This document shows positions 1 to 8,251 of a DNA stretch of 64,000 nucleotides, piece by piece. Source of the DNA: Atopostipes suicloacalis DSM 15692 (GTDB lineage: Bacteria > Bacillota > Bacilli > Lactobacillales > Carnobacteriaceae_A). How positions within the stretch are numbered: the stretch's first letter is position 1; each line of letters opens with the position of its first letter. The notes beneath the pieces are model-generated. The model was given only the letters and a program-made list of their open reading frames with translations. It was not told where the DNA came from and ran no database searches. Where the stretch lies: NCBI RefSeq assembly GCF_900129085.1, contig NZ_FQUF01000003.1:1-64000 (forward strand), in the 5' to 3' direction. The translations under genes and the position numbers were made by a program.

Positions 1-294
1 AAGTTCGCTGGTCTATTCTGGCCGCATAAGCAATCCGGAAAAATGAAATCAGACAATACCTATCTCGCCAAAAGGGGTAACCGCTACTTACGTTATTACT
101 TAGTTGAAGCCGCCAACTCCGTAAGACGTTATGAGTCCGATTATCGGGCATACTATCAAAAGAAATACGATGAAACCCCTAAACATAAACACAAACGTGC
201 CATTGTCTTAACCGCAAGAAAACTTGTGCGTCTGGTGGATGTCCTACTACGCAACCACCAACTTTATACGCCACCAAAGGAGCGGATAAAGTAA
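1..294 (+). CDS. IS110-family transposase, C-terminal part (5' end outside window)
   Basis: The frame is open from base 1, so the gene begins left of the window and only about 97 C-terminal residues are visible. The segment KFAGLFWPHKQSG followed by GNRYLRYYLVEAANSVRR matches the conserved end of the transposase_20 domain of IS110/IS1111 elements, which carry out site-specific transposition with a DEDD-type catalytic domain (not visible here). The helix-rich basic tail RKLVRLVDVLLRN is also typical. Completeness of the element cannot be judged. A short hairpin lies about 40 bases downstream of the stop. Confidence 0.85.
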   Translation, partial: KFAGLFWPHKQSGKMKSDNTYLAKRGNRYLRYYLVEAANSVRRYESDYRAYYQKKYDETPKHKHKRAIVLTARKLVRLVDVLLRNHQLYTPPKERIK

Positions 295-332
295 ATAACA
301 CGAATGTTATTTGACGACTTCCTTTGAACGTT

Positions 333-355
333 CCTAAAAAAATTGCTTTTTTAGG
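333..355 (+). terminator. Hairpin downstream of transposase
   Basis: A 9-bp perfect inverted repeat, CCTAAAAAA and TTTTTTAGG, with a 5-nt loop. It could end the transposase transcript or be part of the right end of the element; no poly-T follows the stem beyond the T tract within it. Confidence 0.4.
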
Positions 356-607
356 GGCTTAGTTCAGTGCGCTCAAAATTCACTTTTCTTGGCAAATATT
401 TATTGTTTTTCCACTTGACTATATACCACTAGACTTATACTACTTTAATTCATTATACAAACCCCCTCTCGTATTCACAAATACTTTACTCTCTTTAAGT
501 CAAGAATTGAAAAAATGACAAACTCCTCACTATATAAGTTGAAGTTATAGAAGCATTAACTTTTATTAAGTAGTATTTATCAAATATACCCTTTACAATA
601 TAAATGT
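356..607. other. AT-rich intergenic stretch with no gene
   Basis: No convincing coding frame was found between the transposase hairpin and the cre box. The DNA is AT-rich and presumably contains the right end of the IS element and the promoter of the acyl-CoA dehydrogenase gene, but no well-spaced sigma-A hexamers stood out. Confidence 0.5.
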
Positions 608-621
608 AGGAAGCGTTTACA
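608..621 (+). promoter_or_regulatory. cre box (CcpA site) upstream of acyl-CoA dehydrogenase
   Basis: AGGAAGCGTTTACA matches the cre consensus TGWAANCGNTNWCA at 12 of 14 positions, with the central CG and right arm intact. It lies about 45 bases before the start codon of the acyl-CoA dehydrogenase, a position suited to repression by CcpA. Similar boxes precede the acyl-CoA synthetase and another acyl-CoA dehydrogenase in this window. Confidence 0.7.
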
Positions 622-666
622 GCTTCGCATTCGTTTAAAATTAATTAAAAATGGAGGAATTGATGC

Positions 667-1875
667 ATGAGTCAAAAGAAAGAAGAAATTTTAAGAGAAT
701 TATATCCAGAAGATATGTTTGAGTATGGAAAAGGTTTAACAGAAGGAGAAGTTGAAGTCTTACAACATACTCGTCAAATTATTGAAAAAGAAATTCGTCC
801 AGTAATAAATGAACATTGGGAAGCAGCGACTTTCCCATTTGATGAATTTTATAAATTAGCTGATGCTGGTATAATGAATCATCCAAAATTATTTGAAGGA
901 AGAGAAGACGCTAGAAAACCTAGTCAATTATACAACTTCTTTTTATATTACGAACTTGCTCGTTTTGATGCTTCGATTGCTACCTTCTATACGGTTCATG
1001 GTGGATTAGGTTACAATACCATTTTAATCGGTGGAGATGAACGTCAAATCAAAGAATTTGCACCAAAAGTGGCTAACTTTGAATGGCAAACCTGTTTTGC
1101 TTTAACAGAACCGGATCATGGATCAGATATTGCAGGTGGTTTAGCAACAACCGCTAAACGCGATGGAGATCACTGGATTATCAATGGTGAAAAACGTTGG
1201 ATTGGCGGAGCAGACACTGCAGATATTGTACCTGTTTTTGCGAGAGACGTTGAAGATGGAAAAATTAAATGTTTTATTATTCGTAAAGGTGCTGAAGGAT
1301 ATGATGCGAAACCAATCCCTCAAAAAGTATCTCTACGTGCCGTTCAAAATGGCCATATCACTATGAAAGATGTCGTTGTTCCAGAAGCAGATCGTTTACA
1401 AAATATTAATGGTTTCTCTGATGTTGCAAAAATTTTAGTAAATACTCGTGCAGATGTTGCACATATCGCAACAGGCGTTACAGGCGGAGCATTTGTAGCT
1501 GCTCTAGATTATGTGAAAGAACGTGATCAATTCAGCAAGAAATTAGGTCAATTCCAAATCATTCAAGAAAAATTAGCTCGTATGCAAGCCAATACGGTTG
1601 CCGCTATTGGTTACTCAGCCCGTCTGGCAGAAATGTTAGAAGAAGGCAATTTCGATATGACGAACTCTTCTCTATCTAAGATGCATAATTCTCTAGTGAT
1701 GAGAGAAACGGTGGCACTCGCTCGTGAAGTTGTTGGAGGTAATGGCATTACTCTGGCTACAGATGTTGCGCGGTTCTTTGCGGACGCAGAATCGATTTAT
1801 ACTTACGAAGGAACACATGAAGTGAATGCATTAATTGTTGGCCGTGAAATTACAGGTTCCAGTGCTTTTGTTTAA
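667..1875 (+). CDS. Acyl-CoA dehydrogenase (paralogue 1, GCDH/ACX4-like)
   Basis: FAD-dependent enzyme that introduces the trans-2 double bond into acyl-CoA, the first oxidative step of beta-oxidation. The 402-residue length is standard. The flavin-site motif LTEPDHGSD is at about residues 146-154 and INGEKRWIGG at 172-181. The likely catalytic base is Glu381 in YEGTH, the position used by the glutaryl-CoA dehydrogenase/peroxisomal ACX4 branch. GGAGG at 653-657 fits ATG 667. It is closely similar to two other copies (12144-13346 and 19852-21057), including an N-terminal LYPED motif. It stands apart from the main fad cluster, next to an IS remnant, but shares a cre box. The chain-length preference and electron acceptor (ETF or oxygen) cannot be read from the sequence. 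Confidence 0.9.
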   Translation: MSQKKEEILRELYPEDMFEYGKGLTEGEVEVLQHTRQIIEKEIRPVINEHWEAATFPFDEFYKLADAGIMNHPKLFEGREDARKPSQLYNFFLYYELARFDASIATFYTVHGGLGYNTILIGGDERQIKEFAPKVANFEWQTCFALTEPDHGSDIAGGLATTAKRDGDHWIINGEKRWIGGADTADIVPVFARDVEDGKIKCFIIRKGAEGYDAKPIPQKVSLRAVQNGHITMKDVVVPEADRLQNINGFSDVAKILVNTRADVAHIATGVTGGAFVAALDYVKERDQFSKKLGQFQIIQEKLARMQANTVAAIGYSARLAEMLEEGNFDMTNSSLSKMHNSLVMRETVALAREVVGGNGITLATDVARFFADAESIYTYEGTHEVNALIVGREITGSSAFV

Positions 1876-1996
1876 TTCATTTATACATCTTAGTTATTTA
1901 TACGATTTTAATATTGCTTTCTTTACAGACAATGAAAGGCATAGTACTCTATTGTTAAACCTTTTATGCAGCACAGCTTTTTGTATAAAATACTGA

Positions 1997-2007
1997 GTGA
2001 CAGTCAC
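1997..2007. promoter_or_regulatory. Small palindrome upstream of ytnP-like gene
   Basis: GTGACAGTCAC is a perfect odd-centred palindrome about 35 bases before the start of the lactonase gene, close to the AT-rich TTGTATAAAAT stretch. It could be an operator for this gene. No regulator can be assigned. Confidence 0.3.
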
Positions 2008-2040
2008 GGTTTATTATAAAGATAAAAAAGAGCAGGTAAA

Positions 2041-2961
2041 ATGGTTGATCAATATATTTTTCATAATATGACCTTTTCATGGCTAGATGGTCCCATGCTA
2101 AACACAGACGGTGGAACTTTATTTGGACCCGTCCCTCGAGCGTTATGGGGACGATATTATCCATATAACGAGTATAATCAAATGCCGTCAACTGTAGATC
2201 CTATTTTAGTTCAATATGAAAACAAGAATTACTTAATTGATGCGAGTTTAGGGGTAGACAAATTAACAGATAAAATGAAAAAAATAGCAGGAATGCAATC
2301 AGAAGGTAATATTAAAGGAAGCCTTCAATCTCTAGGACTAACCAGAGAAGATATTGATGTCGTGATGATGACACATATGCATAATGATCATGCGGGCGGC
2401 TTAACCTATTTAGATGGTGAAGAAATAAAATCAACTTATCCAAACGCGGTTATCTATGTCAATGAAAAAGAATGGAACGATGTAAGAAAGCCAACAGCTC
2501 GAACAAAGAATACTTACTTAAAAGAAAATTGGGAACCGGTTAAAAATCAAGTCCAAACATTTACTAAACGACTGGAAGTGGCTCCAGGAATGACTATGGA
2601 ACATACGGGCGGACATAGCCGAGGGCATTCTATTATTCGTTTTGAACAAAACGGTGAAACTCTGTTGCATATGGCCGATATTTTACTCTCCTTTGTACAT
2701 ACAAACCCTCTATGGGTTGGTGGTGTAGATGATTATCCGATGGACTCTATTTATGCCAAGGAAAAATTAATGAAGGAAGCTTTGGCAAATAATTATCGTT
2801 TTCTTTTTTACCACGACCCTTTTTATCGTGTTGTAGAATACACGGAGGATGGGAGAAATATTCAGTATGCTTTAAAATGTTCAAAGGAATCCCCCATCCC
2901 AATGACGGAAAAACAAGATAAAACACATCAAGTTGTGGGCAAATTGGAAACATCCACTTGA
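2041..2961 (+). CDS. ytnP: MBL-fold hydrolase, YtnP-like quorum-quenching lactonase family
   Basis: Metallo-beta-lactamase-fold hydrolase of 306 residues. The zinc motif HMHNDH (HxHxDH) is in MMTHMHNDHAGGLTY at about residues 115-129. A further ligand His lies in GGHSRGHS, and an HMAD segment supplies the bridging Asp. The N-terminal pattern, with DGG, FGPVPRALWG and PYNEYNQ, resembles Bacillus subtilis YtnP, a lactonase acting on acyl-homoserine-lactone-type or related signals. The true substrate is not known here. The ribosome-binding site is weak (AGCAGG). A bidirectional terminator separates it from the convergent metQ gene. The gene could be co-transcribed with the acyl-CoA dehydrogenase upstream, since no terminator is seen between them. 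Confidence 0.8.
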   Translation: MVDQYIFHNMTFSWLDGPMLNTDGGTLFGPVPRALWGRYYPYNEYNQMPSTVDPILVQYENKNYLIDASLGVDKLTDKMKKIAGMQSEGNIKGSLQSLGLTREDIDVVMMTHMHNDHAGGLTYLDGEEIKSTYPNAVIYVNEKEWNDVRKPTARTKNTYLKENWEPVKNQVQTFTKRLEVAPGMTMEHTGGHSRGHSIIRFEQNGETLLHMADILLSFVHTNPLWVGGVDDYPMDSIYAKEKLMKEALANNYRFLFYHDPFYRVVEYTEDGRNIQYALKCSKESPIPMTEKQDKTHQVVGKLETST

Positions 2962-2974
2962 GCATTTTAAATGC

Positions 2975-3024
2975 AAAAACCACGGAAAACCTGTAATCGA
3001 TAGGTTTCTCCGTGGTTTTTATTT
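2975..3024. terminator. Bidirectional terminator between ytnP and metQ
   Basis: AAAAACCACGG pairs with CCGTGGTTTTT, and an inner AAACCT pairs with AGGTTT. Both flanks are A/T tracts, so it can serve both convergent genes. Confidence 0.85.
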
Positions 3025-3042
3025 TAACTATATAAAAAATGT

Positions 3043-3885
3043 TTATTCAGTAACTGGAACCACTGATCCTTTCCAAGTTTCTAAAATGAAATCTTGAGTT
3101 TCGTCTGATCGAAGAGCTTCTATTAGATTGGCAATAGCTGGATTGTCGGCATCTTCAGAACGTACGGCAATGATATTTGCATAAGGAGAAGAAGAACTTT
3201 CAATCGCCAGGGAGTCTTCTAGTGGATTTAAATCATGATCAACCGCAAAATTTGAGTTAATAAATACCACATCACCTTCGTCATTTTCTAAAAGTGTTGG
3301 CATTAAGGCCGGATCATATTCATATTCAAACTGTAAATCAAGGGGATTTTCTGCAATGTCATCGAAAGAGGCGGTGGTTAAATCTACGCCATCAGCTACA
3401 GTGATTAAATCTGCTTCTTCTAAAATAGCTAATACACGCCCATAATCCGGCGCATTGCTACTGACAAGAATCTTTGCTCCTTCTTGTAAATCTTCTAAAC
3501 TTTCATGACGATCAGAATACGCAGCAATTGGCTCTATATGGATGCCTCCTGCATTCACAAAATCATAGTGATTCTCTGCAATAGCGTCTTCAAAGAAAGG
3601 ACCATGTTGAAAGTAATTAGCATCAATATCGCCTTCTTCAAGGGCAACGTTTGGAATTACATAATCGTTATAGCGTTCAATTTCTAAAGTAATTCCCTCT
3701 TCTTCCAATTTAGGAGTTACAAATTCTAAAATTTCTGCATGTGGGACATTTGAGGCACCAATCCGTAGCGTAGTCTCTTCAGAAGTTGCTGCATCCGTTT
3801 CTGTTTCTTGGTCATTTCCACAGGCAGCTAGTAAAAAGCCAGCTCCTAATACAACCGTTCCTTTAATCCAATTTTTATAATTCAT
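3043..3885 (-). CDS. metQ: Methionine ABC transporter substrate-binding lipoprotein MetQ (NlpA family)
   Basis: Binds methionine outside the membrane and delivers it to MetNI. The N terminus is a lipoprotein signal peptide with lipobox LLAAC, so it is anchored by the Cys. The remaining roughly 260 residues match the NlpA/MetQ fold, with RIGASNVPHAEILE at the mature N terminus and YFQHGPFFED as the typical ligand-site region. Three ATG codons run in tandem. AGGAGG at 3894-3899 leaves 8 bases to the third (3885), which I take as the start; 3888 is also possible. It is the last gene of metNIQ, just after metI, and shares its T-box control. Confidence 0.9.
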   Translation of the reverse strand: MNYKNWIKGTVVLGAGFLLAACGNDQETETDAATSEETTLRIGASNVPHAEILEFVTPKLEEEGITLEIERYNDYVIPNVALEEGDIDANYFQHGPFFEDAIAENHYDFVNAGGIHIEPIAAYSDRHESLEDLQEGAKILVSSNAPDYGRVLAILEEADLITVADGVDLTTASFDDIAENPLDLQFEYEYDPALMPTLLENDEGDVVFINSNFAVDHDLNPLEDSLAIESSSSPYANIIAVRSEDADNPAIANLIEALRSDETQDFILETWKGSVVPVTE

Positions 3886-3916
3886 CATCATTTCCTCCTA
3901 TACAATTTTCCTTCTA

Positions 3917-4624
3917 TTAAGATCTTTTATCTACATTTTTTACTAGAATATCTCCTGTTATTTGAATAATAAATACTATAATTAAAATGAAGACTGTCGC
4001 AACTAATGTAACGGTCGGTTGACTTCTTTGAAAACCTTCCAGATAAGCAAGATTTCCAAGTCCTCCTGCCCCAATCACTCCAGCCATTGCTGTATAACCC
4101 ACAAGAGAAATCGCTGTGGTCGTTATCCCCGCTACAATCGAAGGCAAGCTTTCAGGAAGCAATACTTTAAAAATAATTTCTAATTTACTGGCTCCCATCG
4201 ATTCGGCAGCCTCAAGCACTCCTCGATCAATTTCACGAAAACCCGTCTCTACTAATCGTCCAAAGAAAGGAGCAGCTGCTATAATAAGAGCGGGTATCCC
4301 GGCGACTGGTCCGGTGATTCGACCCACAATTTCTTTTGTGAACGGAAGAAGCAAAACAATCAAGATAATAAACGGGATGGACCGAAAGACATTCACAAAA
4401 AAAGCCACAAGACGATTAATGATTTTCGAAAATAGACTTTTCTGTTCCTGCGTTTCAAACAATAAAAGCCCAATAACAAGGCCTAAGAAAAATACCGCAA
4501 CCACCGAAGCAAAGGACATAAACACTGTCTCTTTTGTCGCAGCCCACACTCTGAGCCAATTTACTTCAGAAAATTCCGTATATTGTTCGAAAATATTCTG
4601 CCCTACATTAACGTTCCAAATCAT
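3917..4624 (-). CDS. metI: Methionine ABC transporter permease MetI
   Basis: Inner-membrane permease of the methionine importer, 235 residues with about five transmembrane segments. The EAA-loop region EAAESMGASKLEIIFKVLLP (coupling to MetN) and the Gly-rich stretch GVIGAGGLG are typical for MetI. I chose ATG 4624 because GAGGTG at 4633-4638 is spaced correctly; the upstream TTG at 4630 is too close. The start overlaps the end of metN by 17 bases, which suggests translational coupling. metQ follows after about 30 bases. Confidence 0.92.
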   Translation of the reverse strand: MIWNVNVGQNIFEQYTEFSEVNWLRVWAATKETVFMSFASVVAVFFLGLVIGLLLFETQEQKSLFSKIINRLVAFFVNVFRSIPFIILIVLLLPFTKEIVGRITGPVAGIPALIIAAAPFFGRLVETGFREIDRGVLEAAESMGASKLEIIFKVLLPESLPSIVAGITTTAISLVGYTAMAGVIGAGGLGNLAYLEGFQRSQPTVTLVATVFILIIVFIIQITGDILVKNVDKRS

Positions 4625-5648
4625 GTTCAATCACCTCTACTTCTACTTTCATTTGTTTGAATTTTTCAATCGCTTGTTCAATCGCTGTTTTATCTCCCAA
4701 TAATTGAACATATAAAGAGCCCAACATCACGTCCTGCGTAGTTTGAATATTTCCTTGAATAATATTAATATCAATCTCAAATTCTCGAATAATTTTTGAA
4801 AGAATCGGCGACTGCGCATCCCCATTATGAAATTTTAACTGCAACAACTTTCCGTTCGGATATTGCTCAATCAGCTGCTCCAATATTTTATCCGTATTTT
4901 CGTTTTTTGGATCCGTATCTTGGCGAATAAAACGCTTCGTAATCGCCTGCTCAGGATGCTTAAAAACCGTGACAACTTCCCCTTCTTCGACAACACGACC
5001 ATGATCCATTACCGCAACGCGATGGCATATTTTTCGAATCACATTCATCTCATGAGTAATCATTACAATCGTTAGATTGAGTCGACGATTTATATCAAGC
5101 AGTAATTCTAAGATGTTATCCGTAGTTTGTGGGTCCAATGAGCTTGTCGCCTCATCGCAAAGGAGAACTTTTGGGTCATTTGCGAGTGCTCTGGCGATTC
5201 CTACTCGCTGTTTTTGTCCCCCAGATAACTGAGAAGGATACGCCTCCTCTCTGCCTTCCAAACCTACCAATTGAATTAATTCTTCTGCTTTCTTTAGCCG
5301 TTCTTCTTTTGGAACATTCGCAATCTCTAAAGGAAAAAGAACATTTTCTTTTACCGTTCGGCTCCATAATAGATTAAAGTGTTGAAAAATCATCCCAATT
5401 TCTTGTCGGGTAGTTCGTAATTCACGATTCGTCAATTTATTTATATTTTGCTTGCCTATAAAAACATCCCCTGAAGAGGGCAACTCCAGACCATTAAGCA
5501 TTCGAATTAATGTACTTTTTCCTGCTCCCGAATAACCAATGATTCCATAAATTTCTCCTGTTTGGATAGATAAAGAGACATCATCAACGGCTTTAATCGT
5601 ATCTTCTTTATTTGAAAAGACTTTATTTACATTTTTTAGATTGATCAT
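4608..5648 (-). CDS. metN: Methionine ABC transporter ATPase MetN
   Basis: ATPase of the MetNIQ methionine importer, 346 residues. Walker A GYSGAGKST is at about residues 38-46. The signature LSGGQKQR, Walker B LLCDEATSSLD and switch His (ITHEM) follow. The C-terminal ~80 residues form the NIL/ACT-like domain that senses methionine and inhibits transport in related systems. The frame stays open upstream into the T-box leader, but the start is ATG 5648, preceded by AAGGAAGG and beginning MINLKNVNKVF. The frame upstream of it encodes leader RNA. It is the first gene of metN-metI-metQ. Confidence 0.95.
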   Translation of the reverse strand: MINLKNVNKVFSNKEDTIKAVDDVSLSIQTGEIYGIIGYSGAGKSTLIRMLNGLELPSSGDVFIGKQNINKLTNRELRTTRQEIGMIFQHFNLLWSRTVKENVLFPLEIANVPKEERLKKAEELIQLVGLEGREEAYPSQLSGGQKQRVGIARALANDPKVLLCDEATSSLDPQTTDNILELLLDINRRLNLTIVMITHEMNVIRKICHRVAVMDHGRVVEEGEVVTVFKHPEQAITKRFIRQDTDPKNENTDKILEQLIEQYPNGKLLQLKFHNGDAQSPILSKIIREFEIDINIIQGNIQTTQDVMLGSLYVQLLGDKTAIEQAIEKFKQMKVEVEVIEHDLER

Positions 5649-5675
5649 CCTTTTATTCCTTCCTTTAAACTTAAA

Positions 5676-5733
5676 AACAAAAAAAGCTTCCGTCCCCGAG
5701 ATTTCTCTATAAAATCTCAAAGGACGAAAGCCT
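5676..5733 (-). terminator. T-box intrinsic terminator before metN
   Basis: On the minus strand GCTTTCGTCC pairs with GGACGGAAGC (one G-U pair), and an inner GAGATTT pairs with AAATCTC, followed by a run of T. Its 5' arm overlaps the antiterminator region, as expected for a T-box switch. Confidence 0.9.
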
Positions 5734-5955
5734 GTCTTCCGTGTTACCACCTTTATACGTTGCCTCATTACTAAAACAACCTCTACCAGTACGTAAATAA
5801 TTTATTATTTAGATACCGAGGCACGTTATCGGGTGCTGCCGGGATTAGCTTGCGACAAATCGTTCACCAATCCTTCTCAAAGACCATTTTCCATTCCTTC
5901 CCCATAACCTCTCTCACCAAACAAGGCTCTCTGTGTATAGTTTCAAAATGTACTT
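5734..5955 (-). promoter_or_regulatory. Methionine-specific T-box riboswitch
   Basis: The minus strand contains the T-box sequence AAGGTGGTAACACG (5753-5740), just before the terminator. Its UGGU would pair with ACCA at the end of tRNA-Met. Further upstream the Stem I elements AGAGAGCC and GGTGAGAGAGG are seen. The specifier region GAAAATGGTC contains ATG at 5887-5885, which fits a methionine codon and the metNIQ genes it precedes. Uncharged tRNA-Met should favour antitermination, so the importer is made when methionine is short. The exact 5' boundary is approximate. Confidence 0.9.
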
Positions 5956-6022
5956 TTCTTCTCAATGTGTTTAAATGATTTAATTATACGTTAATTTATT
6001 TCAATTCCTGTAAGTTGAAAGT

Positions 6023-6051
6023 ATCTTATCAAAGATACAAATAGCTGTCAA
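6023..6051 (-). promoter_or_regulatory. Sigma-A promoter for metNIQ with overlapping palindrome
   Basis: On the minus strand TTGACA (6051-6046), a 17-base spacer and TAAGAT (6028-6023) form a near-consensus promoter. A perfect inverted repeat GTATCTT-ATCA-AAGATAC at 6021-6038 covers the -10 box and part of the spacer, so it may be an operator. The predicted leader from here to metN is about 370 nt, long enough for the T-box plus an extra 5' segment. Confidence 0.65.
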
Positions 6052-6063
6052 CTTCTTTTTGCG

Positions 6064-7176
6064 TTATCCTTTTAAATTGTATAGAGGACGAATATATTCT
6101 AAAACTTCAATTGTCGGTTCGGCAAGTTCCAGAATCTTTTTCTGTTCATTGTATGCTGAAGGGGCTTCATCCAAGGTCCTCTTCGAGACAGAGGTTGAAT
6201 ATACATCTTTCATCATTTCTTGATATTTTTGATAAGGAATTCTTTTTCTGGCTTGTGTTCTTGACATGGTTCGACCTGCCCCATGAGGAGCTGAATGATT
6301 CCAATCTTCATTTCCTTTTCCTTTGGCAATTACTGAGCCATCTCTAGAGTTAAAAGGAATAACTAGCCTCTCATCTTCCTTGGCTGAAATAGCACCTTTT
6401 CGGGCAATCATAGTATCTAAATCTATATAATTATGAACGGAATCAAAGCGGCTTCTTTGTTTTAACTGGTTACTTTCTAAAATCGCATCCGCCATCGCGT
6501 TACGATTCTGTAAAGCATATTTTTGAGCTAAACCTAGATCATGTAAATATTCTTCCATTGCTTCGCCTTCTAGATGTCCTTCCCCTTTTCGCTCTGAAGG
6601 ATTCAAATCATCCGCTAAATCTTGATAGATAGTGGCAACGGTGTGTCCAATATTTCGACTACCGGAATGAATGAGTAAATAAACTTTCCCATCATCTGTA
6701 GCTTCTAAACTAATAAAATGGTTTCCGCCTCCTAAAGAACCAATCGAAGTGTAAAAGGCTTCTCTATCTAACTGATCTGAAACAATAAAATCTTCCAATT
6801 TTAGATCCGGCGAGTCTTTATAGCGACCATGTCGATTGAAGCCTAAGGGAACTTGCTGTCTCGCATTACGATCAAATTTTTTGAGAAACTTTGGATCTGA
6901 AGCTTCTTTTTTATTTAACTCTAATTCGGTTACTGAAACACCACAACCGATATCCACGCCGATAAAAGACGGAACGATTTTATCCTCCACGGTCATTGTT
7001 GTACCTACTGTAGAACCTTTTCCATAATGAACATCCGGCATAAAGCGAAATTTACTTTCTTCAAATTCTTCTCGGTTCATCATGTCTTCAATTTGACGGT
7101 AAGATGACTCATCAATATCTGGGTTAAAAACTTTGGCTGAGTTATATTCACCACGAATATTTATTGATTTCGACAT
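6064..7176 (-). CDS. rtcB: RtcB-family RNA ligase
   Basis: GTP- and manganese-dependent ligase joining RNA 2',3'-cyclic-phosphate or 3'-phosphate ends to 5'-OH ends. Visible signatures are MPDVHYGKGS (about residues 46-55), GVDIGCGVSV (73-82, metal-binding Asp and Cys), GGGNHFISLE, HSGSRNIGH and the C-terminal HGAGR, which carries the guanylylated His. At 370 residues it is shorter than Escherichia coli RtcB but within the range of short bacterial RtcB proteins. AGGAGGAG about 10 bases upstream supports ATG 7176. No archease or RtcA gene is adjacent. It is probably used in RNA repair. Confidence 0.92.
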   Translation of the reverse strand: MSKSINIRGEYNSAKVFNPDIDESSYRQIEDMMNREEFEESKFRFMPDVHYGKGSTVGTTMTVEDKIVPSFIGVDIGCGVSVTELELNKKEASDPKFLKKFDRNARQQVPLGFNRHGRYKDSPDLKLEDFIVSDQLDREAFYTSIGSLGGGNHFISLEATDDGKVYLLIHSGSRNIGHTVATIYQDLADDLNPSERKGEGHLEGEAMEEYLHDLGLAQKYALQNRNAMADAILESNQLKQRSRFDSVHNYIDLDTMIARKGAISAKEDERLVIPFNSRDGSVIAKGKGNEDWNHSAPHGAGRTMSRTQARKRIPYQKYQEMMKDVYSTSVSKRTLDEAPSAYNEQKKILELAEPTIEVLEYIRPLYNLKG

Positions 7177-7440
7177 CTATATTTTTCTCCTCCTTGTTTC
7201 TCTATAATTCTTCTCTCATCTCTTATTGTAGCCTATTTGAGTCGACGTTTGAAATATTATCCTTTAAAAGCCTATTATCACTTTGTTTAAATCATCTGAA
7301 GTTCTCTATCTATTTCCTAACTCTTCTAGAAAATAGATTAAAGCTTTATTACTTAAAACCGAGTCTAATTTTAGAAAATAGACGATTTTTTCTAAATCAT
7401 GTACACTATAAAGTAAGTGGAAATAGAAAGGAAGATTTTA

Positions 7441-8166
7441 ATGAAGCCGATTGTTGGAGTTTCTGGATATGTTATGACAAAAGTTTCAAATAATTTATTG
7501 AACTTCGATATGAATATTGTCCCAAAAGAACTTACAGATGCATTGAAAAAGGCTGGAGTGACACCGATTGTTTTACCTTTATCGAAAGCTGAAGAGGCAA
7601 AAGAGTATATAGATCAAATAGATGCTTTGGTTTTAGCAGGCGGTGAAGATGTAGATCCCCTGCTTTTTTATGAAGAACCTCATCCTAAAATTGGAGAAAT
7701 TGAACCGGAAAGAGATGACTTTGAACTTGCTTTGATCGAGGAAGCTTGGAAGCAAAAGAAACCTATTTTTGGTATTTGCCGTGGATTGCAGCTGTTAAAT
7801 GTCGCCTCAAAGGGAACTTTATATCAGGATGTTTCAAGTTATGAGAAATTAGAAGTAAATCATATTCAAAAAACACCTTGGAAACATGCAACACATTCTA
7901 TTCTGATTGAAGAAAATTCTTGGCTGAGTGAAGCTTTAGGCACAGAACAAGTCGTTAATTCTTATCATCATCAAGCGATTAAAGATATTGGGGATGCTTT
8001 CCGTCCAGTTGCTTGGTCAAAAGATGGACTGATAGAAGCGATTGAAAGTATTGACCGGAATCAAAAAGTGATGGCTGTCCAGTGGCATCCGGAACTTTTA
8101 GTGAAAACCATTCCTGAAACGATGAAGGTCTTTAAGCAATTTGTAGATTTGATTAATATTAAATAA
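7441..8166 (+). CDS. Class I glutamine amidotransferase, gamma-Glu-GABA hydrolase (PuuD) family
   Basis: A 241-residue class I glutamine-amidotransferase-fold hydrolase of the peptidase C26 group. The nucleophile is Cys113 in GICRGLQ, and the His/Glu pair is in VQWHPE near the C terminus. The LAGGEDVDP motif at about residues 65-73 supports the PuuD-like subgroup, which cleaves gamma-glutamyl amides such as gamma-glutamyl-GABA. No other putrescine genes are nearby, so the substrate is uncertain. AAAGGAAG at 7428-7435 selects ATG 7441 rather than the in-frame codon 24 bases upstream. A strong terminator follows. Confidence 0.85.
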   Translation: MKPIVGVSGYVMTKVSNNLLNFDMNIVPKELTDALKKAGVTPIVLPLSKAEEAKEYIDQIDALVLAGGEDVDPLLFYEEPHPKIGEIEPERDDFELALIEEAWKQKKPIFGICRGLQLLNVASKGTLYQDVSSYEKLEVNHIQKTPWKHATHSILIEENSWLSEALGTEQVVNSYHHQAIKDIGDAFRPVAWSKDGLIEAIESIDRNQKVMAVQWHPELLVKTIPETMKVFKQFVDLINIK

Positions 8167-8187
8167 CCGCTAAGGGTCATCAACAAA

Positions 8188-8234
8188 AAGCTGAGAATCG
8201 AATGCTTATGCATCCATTCTCAGCTTCTTTTTTT
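8188..8234 (+). terminator. Terminator after the amidotransferase gene
   Basis: AAGCTGAGAAT pairs with ATTCTCAGCTT, with an inner GAATGC/GCATCC extension, followed by T runs. The A tract on the left side means it may also work for the convergent gcvH gene. Confidence 0.85.
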
Positions 8235-8251
8235 AATCTGTTTTATCCTTC

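Noticed and set aside
4116-4703. 195-codon plus-strand frame antisense to metI/metN
   Set aside because: It is a shadow of the conserved metNI genes, has no ribosome-binding site and the peptide has no recognisable features.
5649-5768. N-terminal extension of MetN
   Set aside because: The open frame upstream of ATG 5648 runs through the T-box terminator and antiterminator; the ribosome-binding site and conserved start are at 5648.
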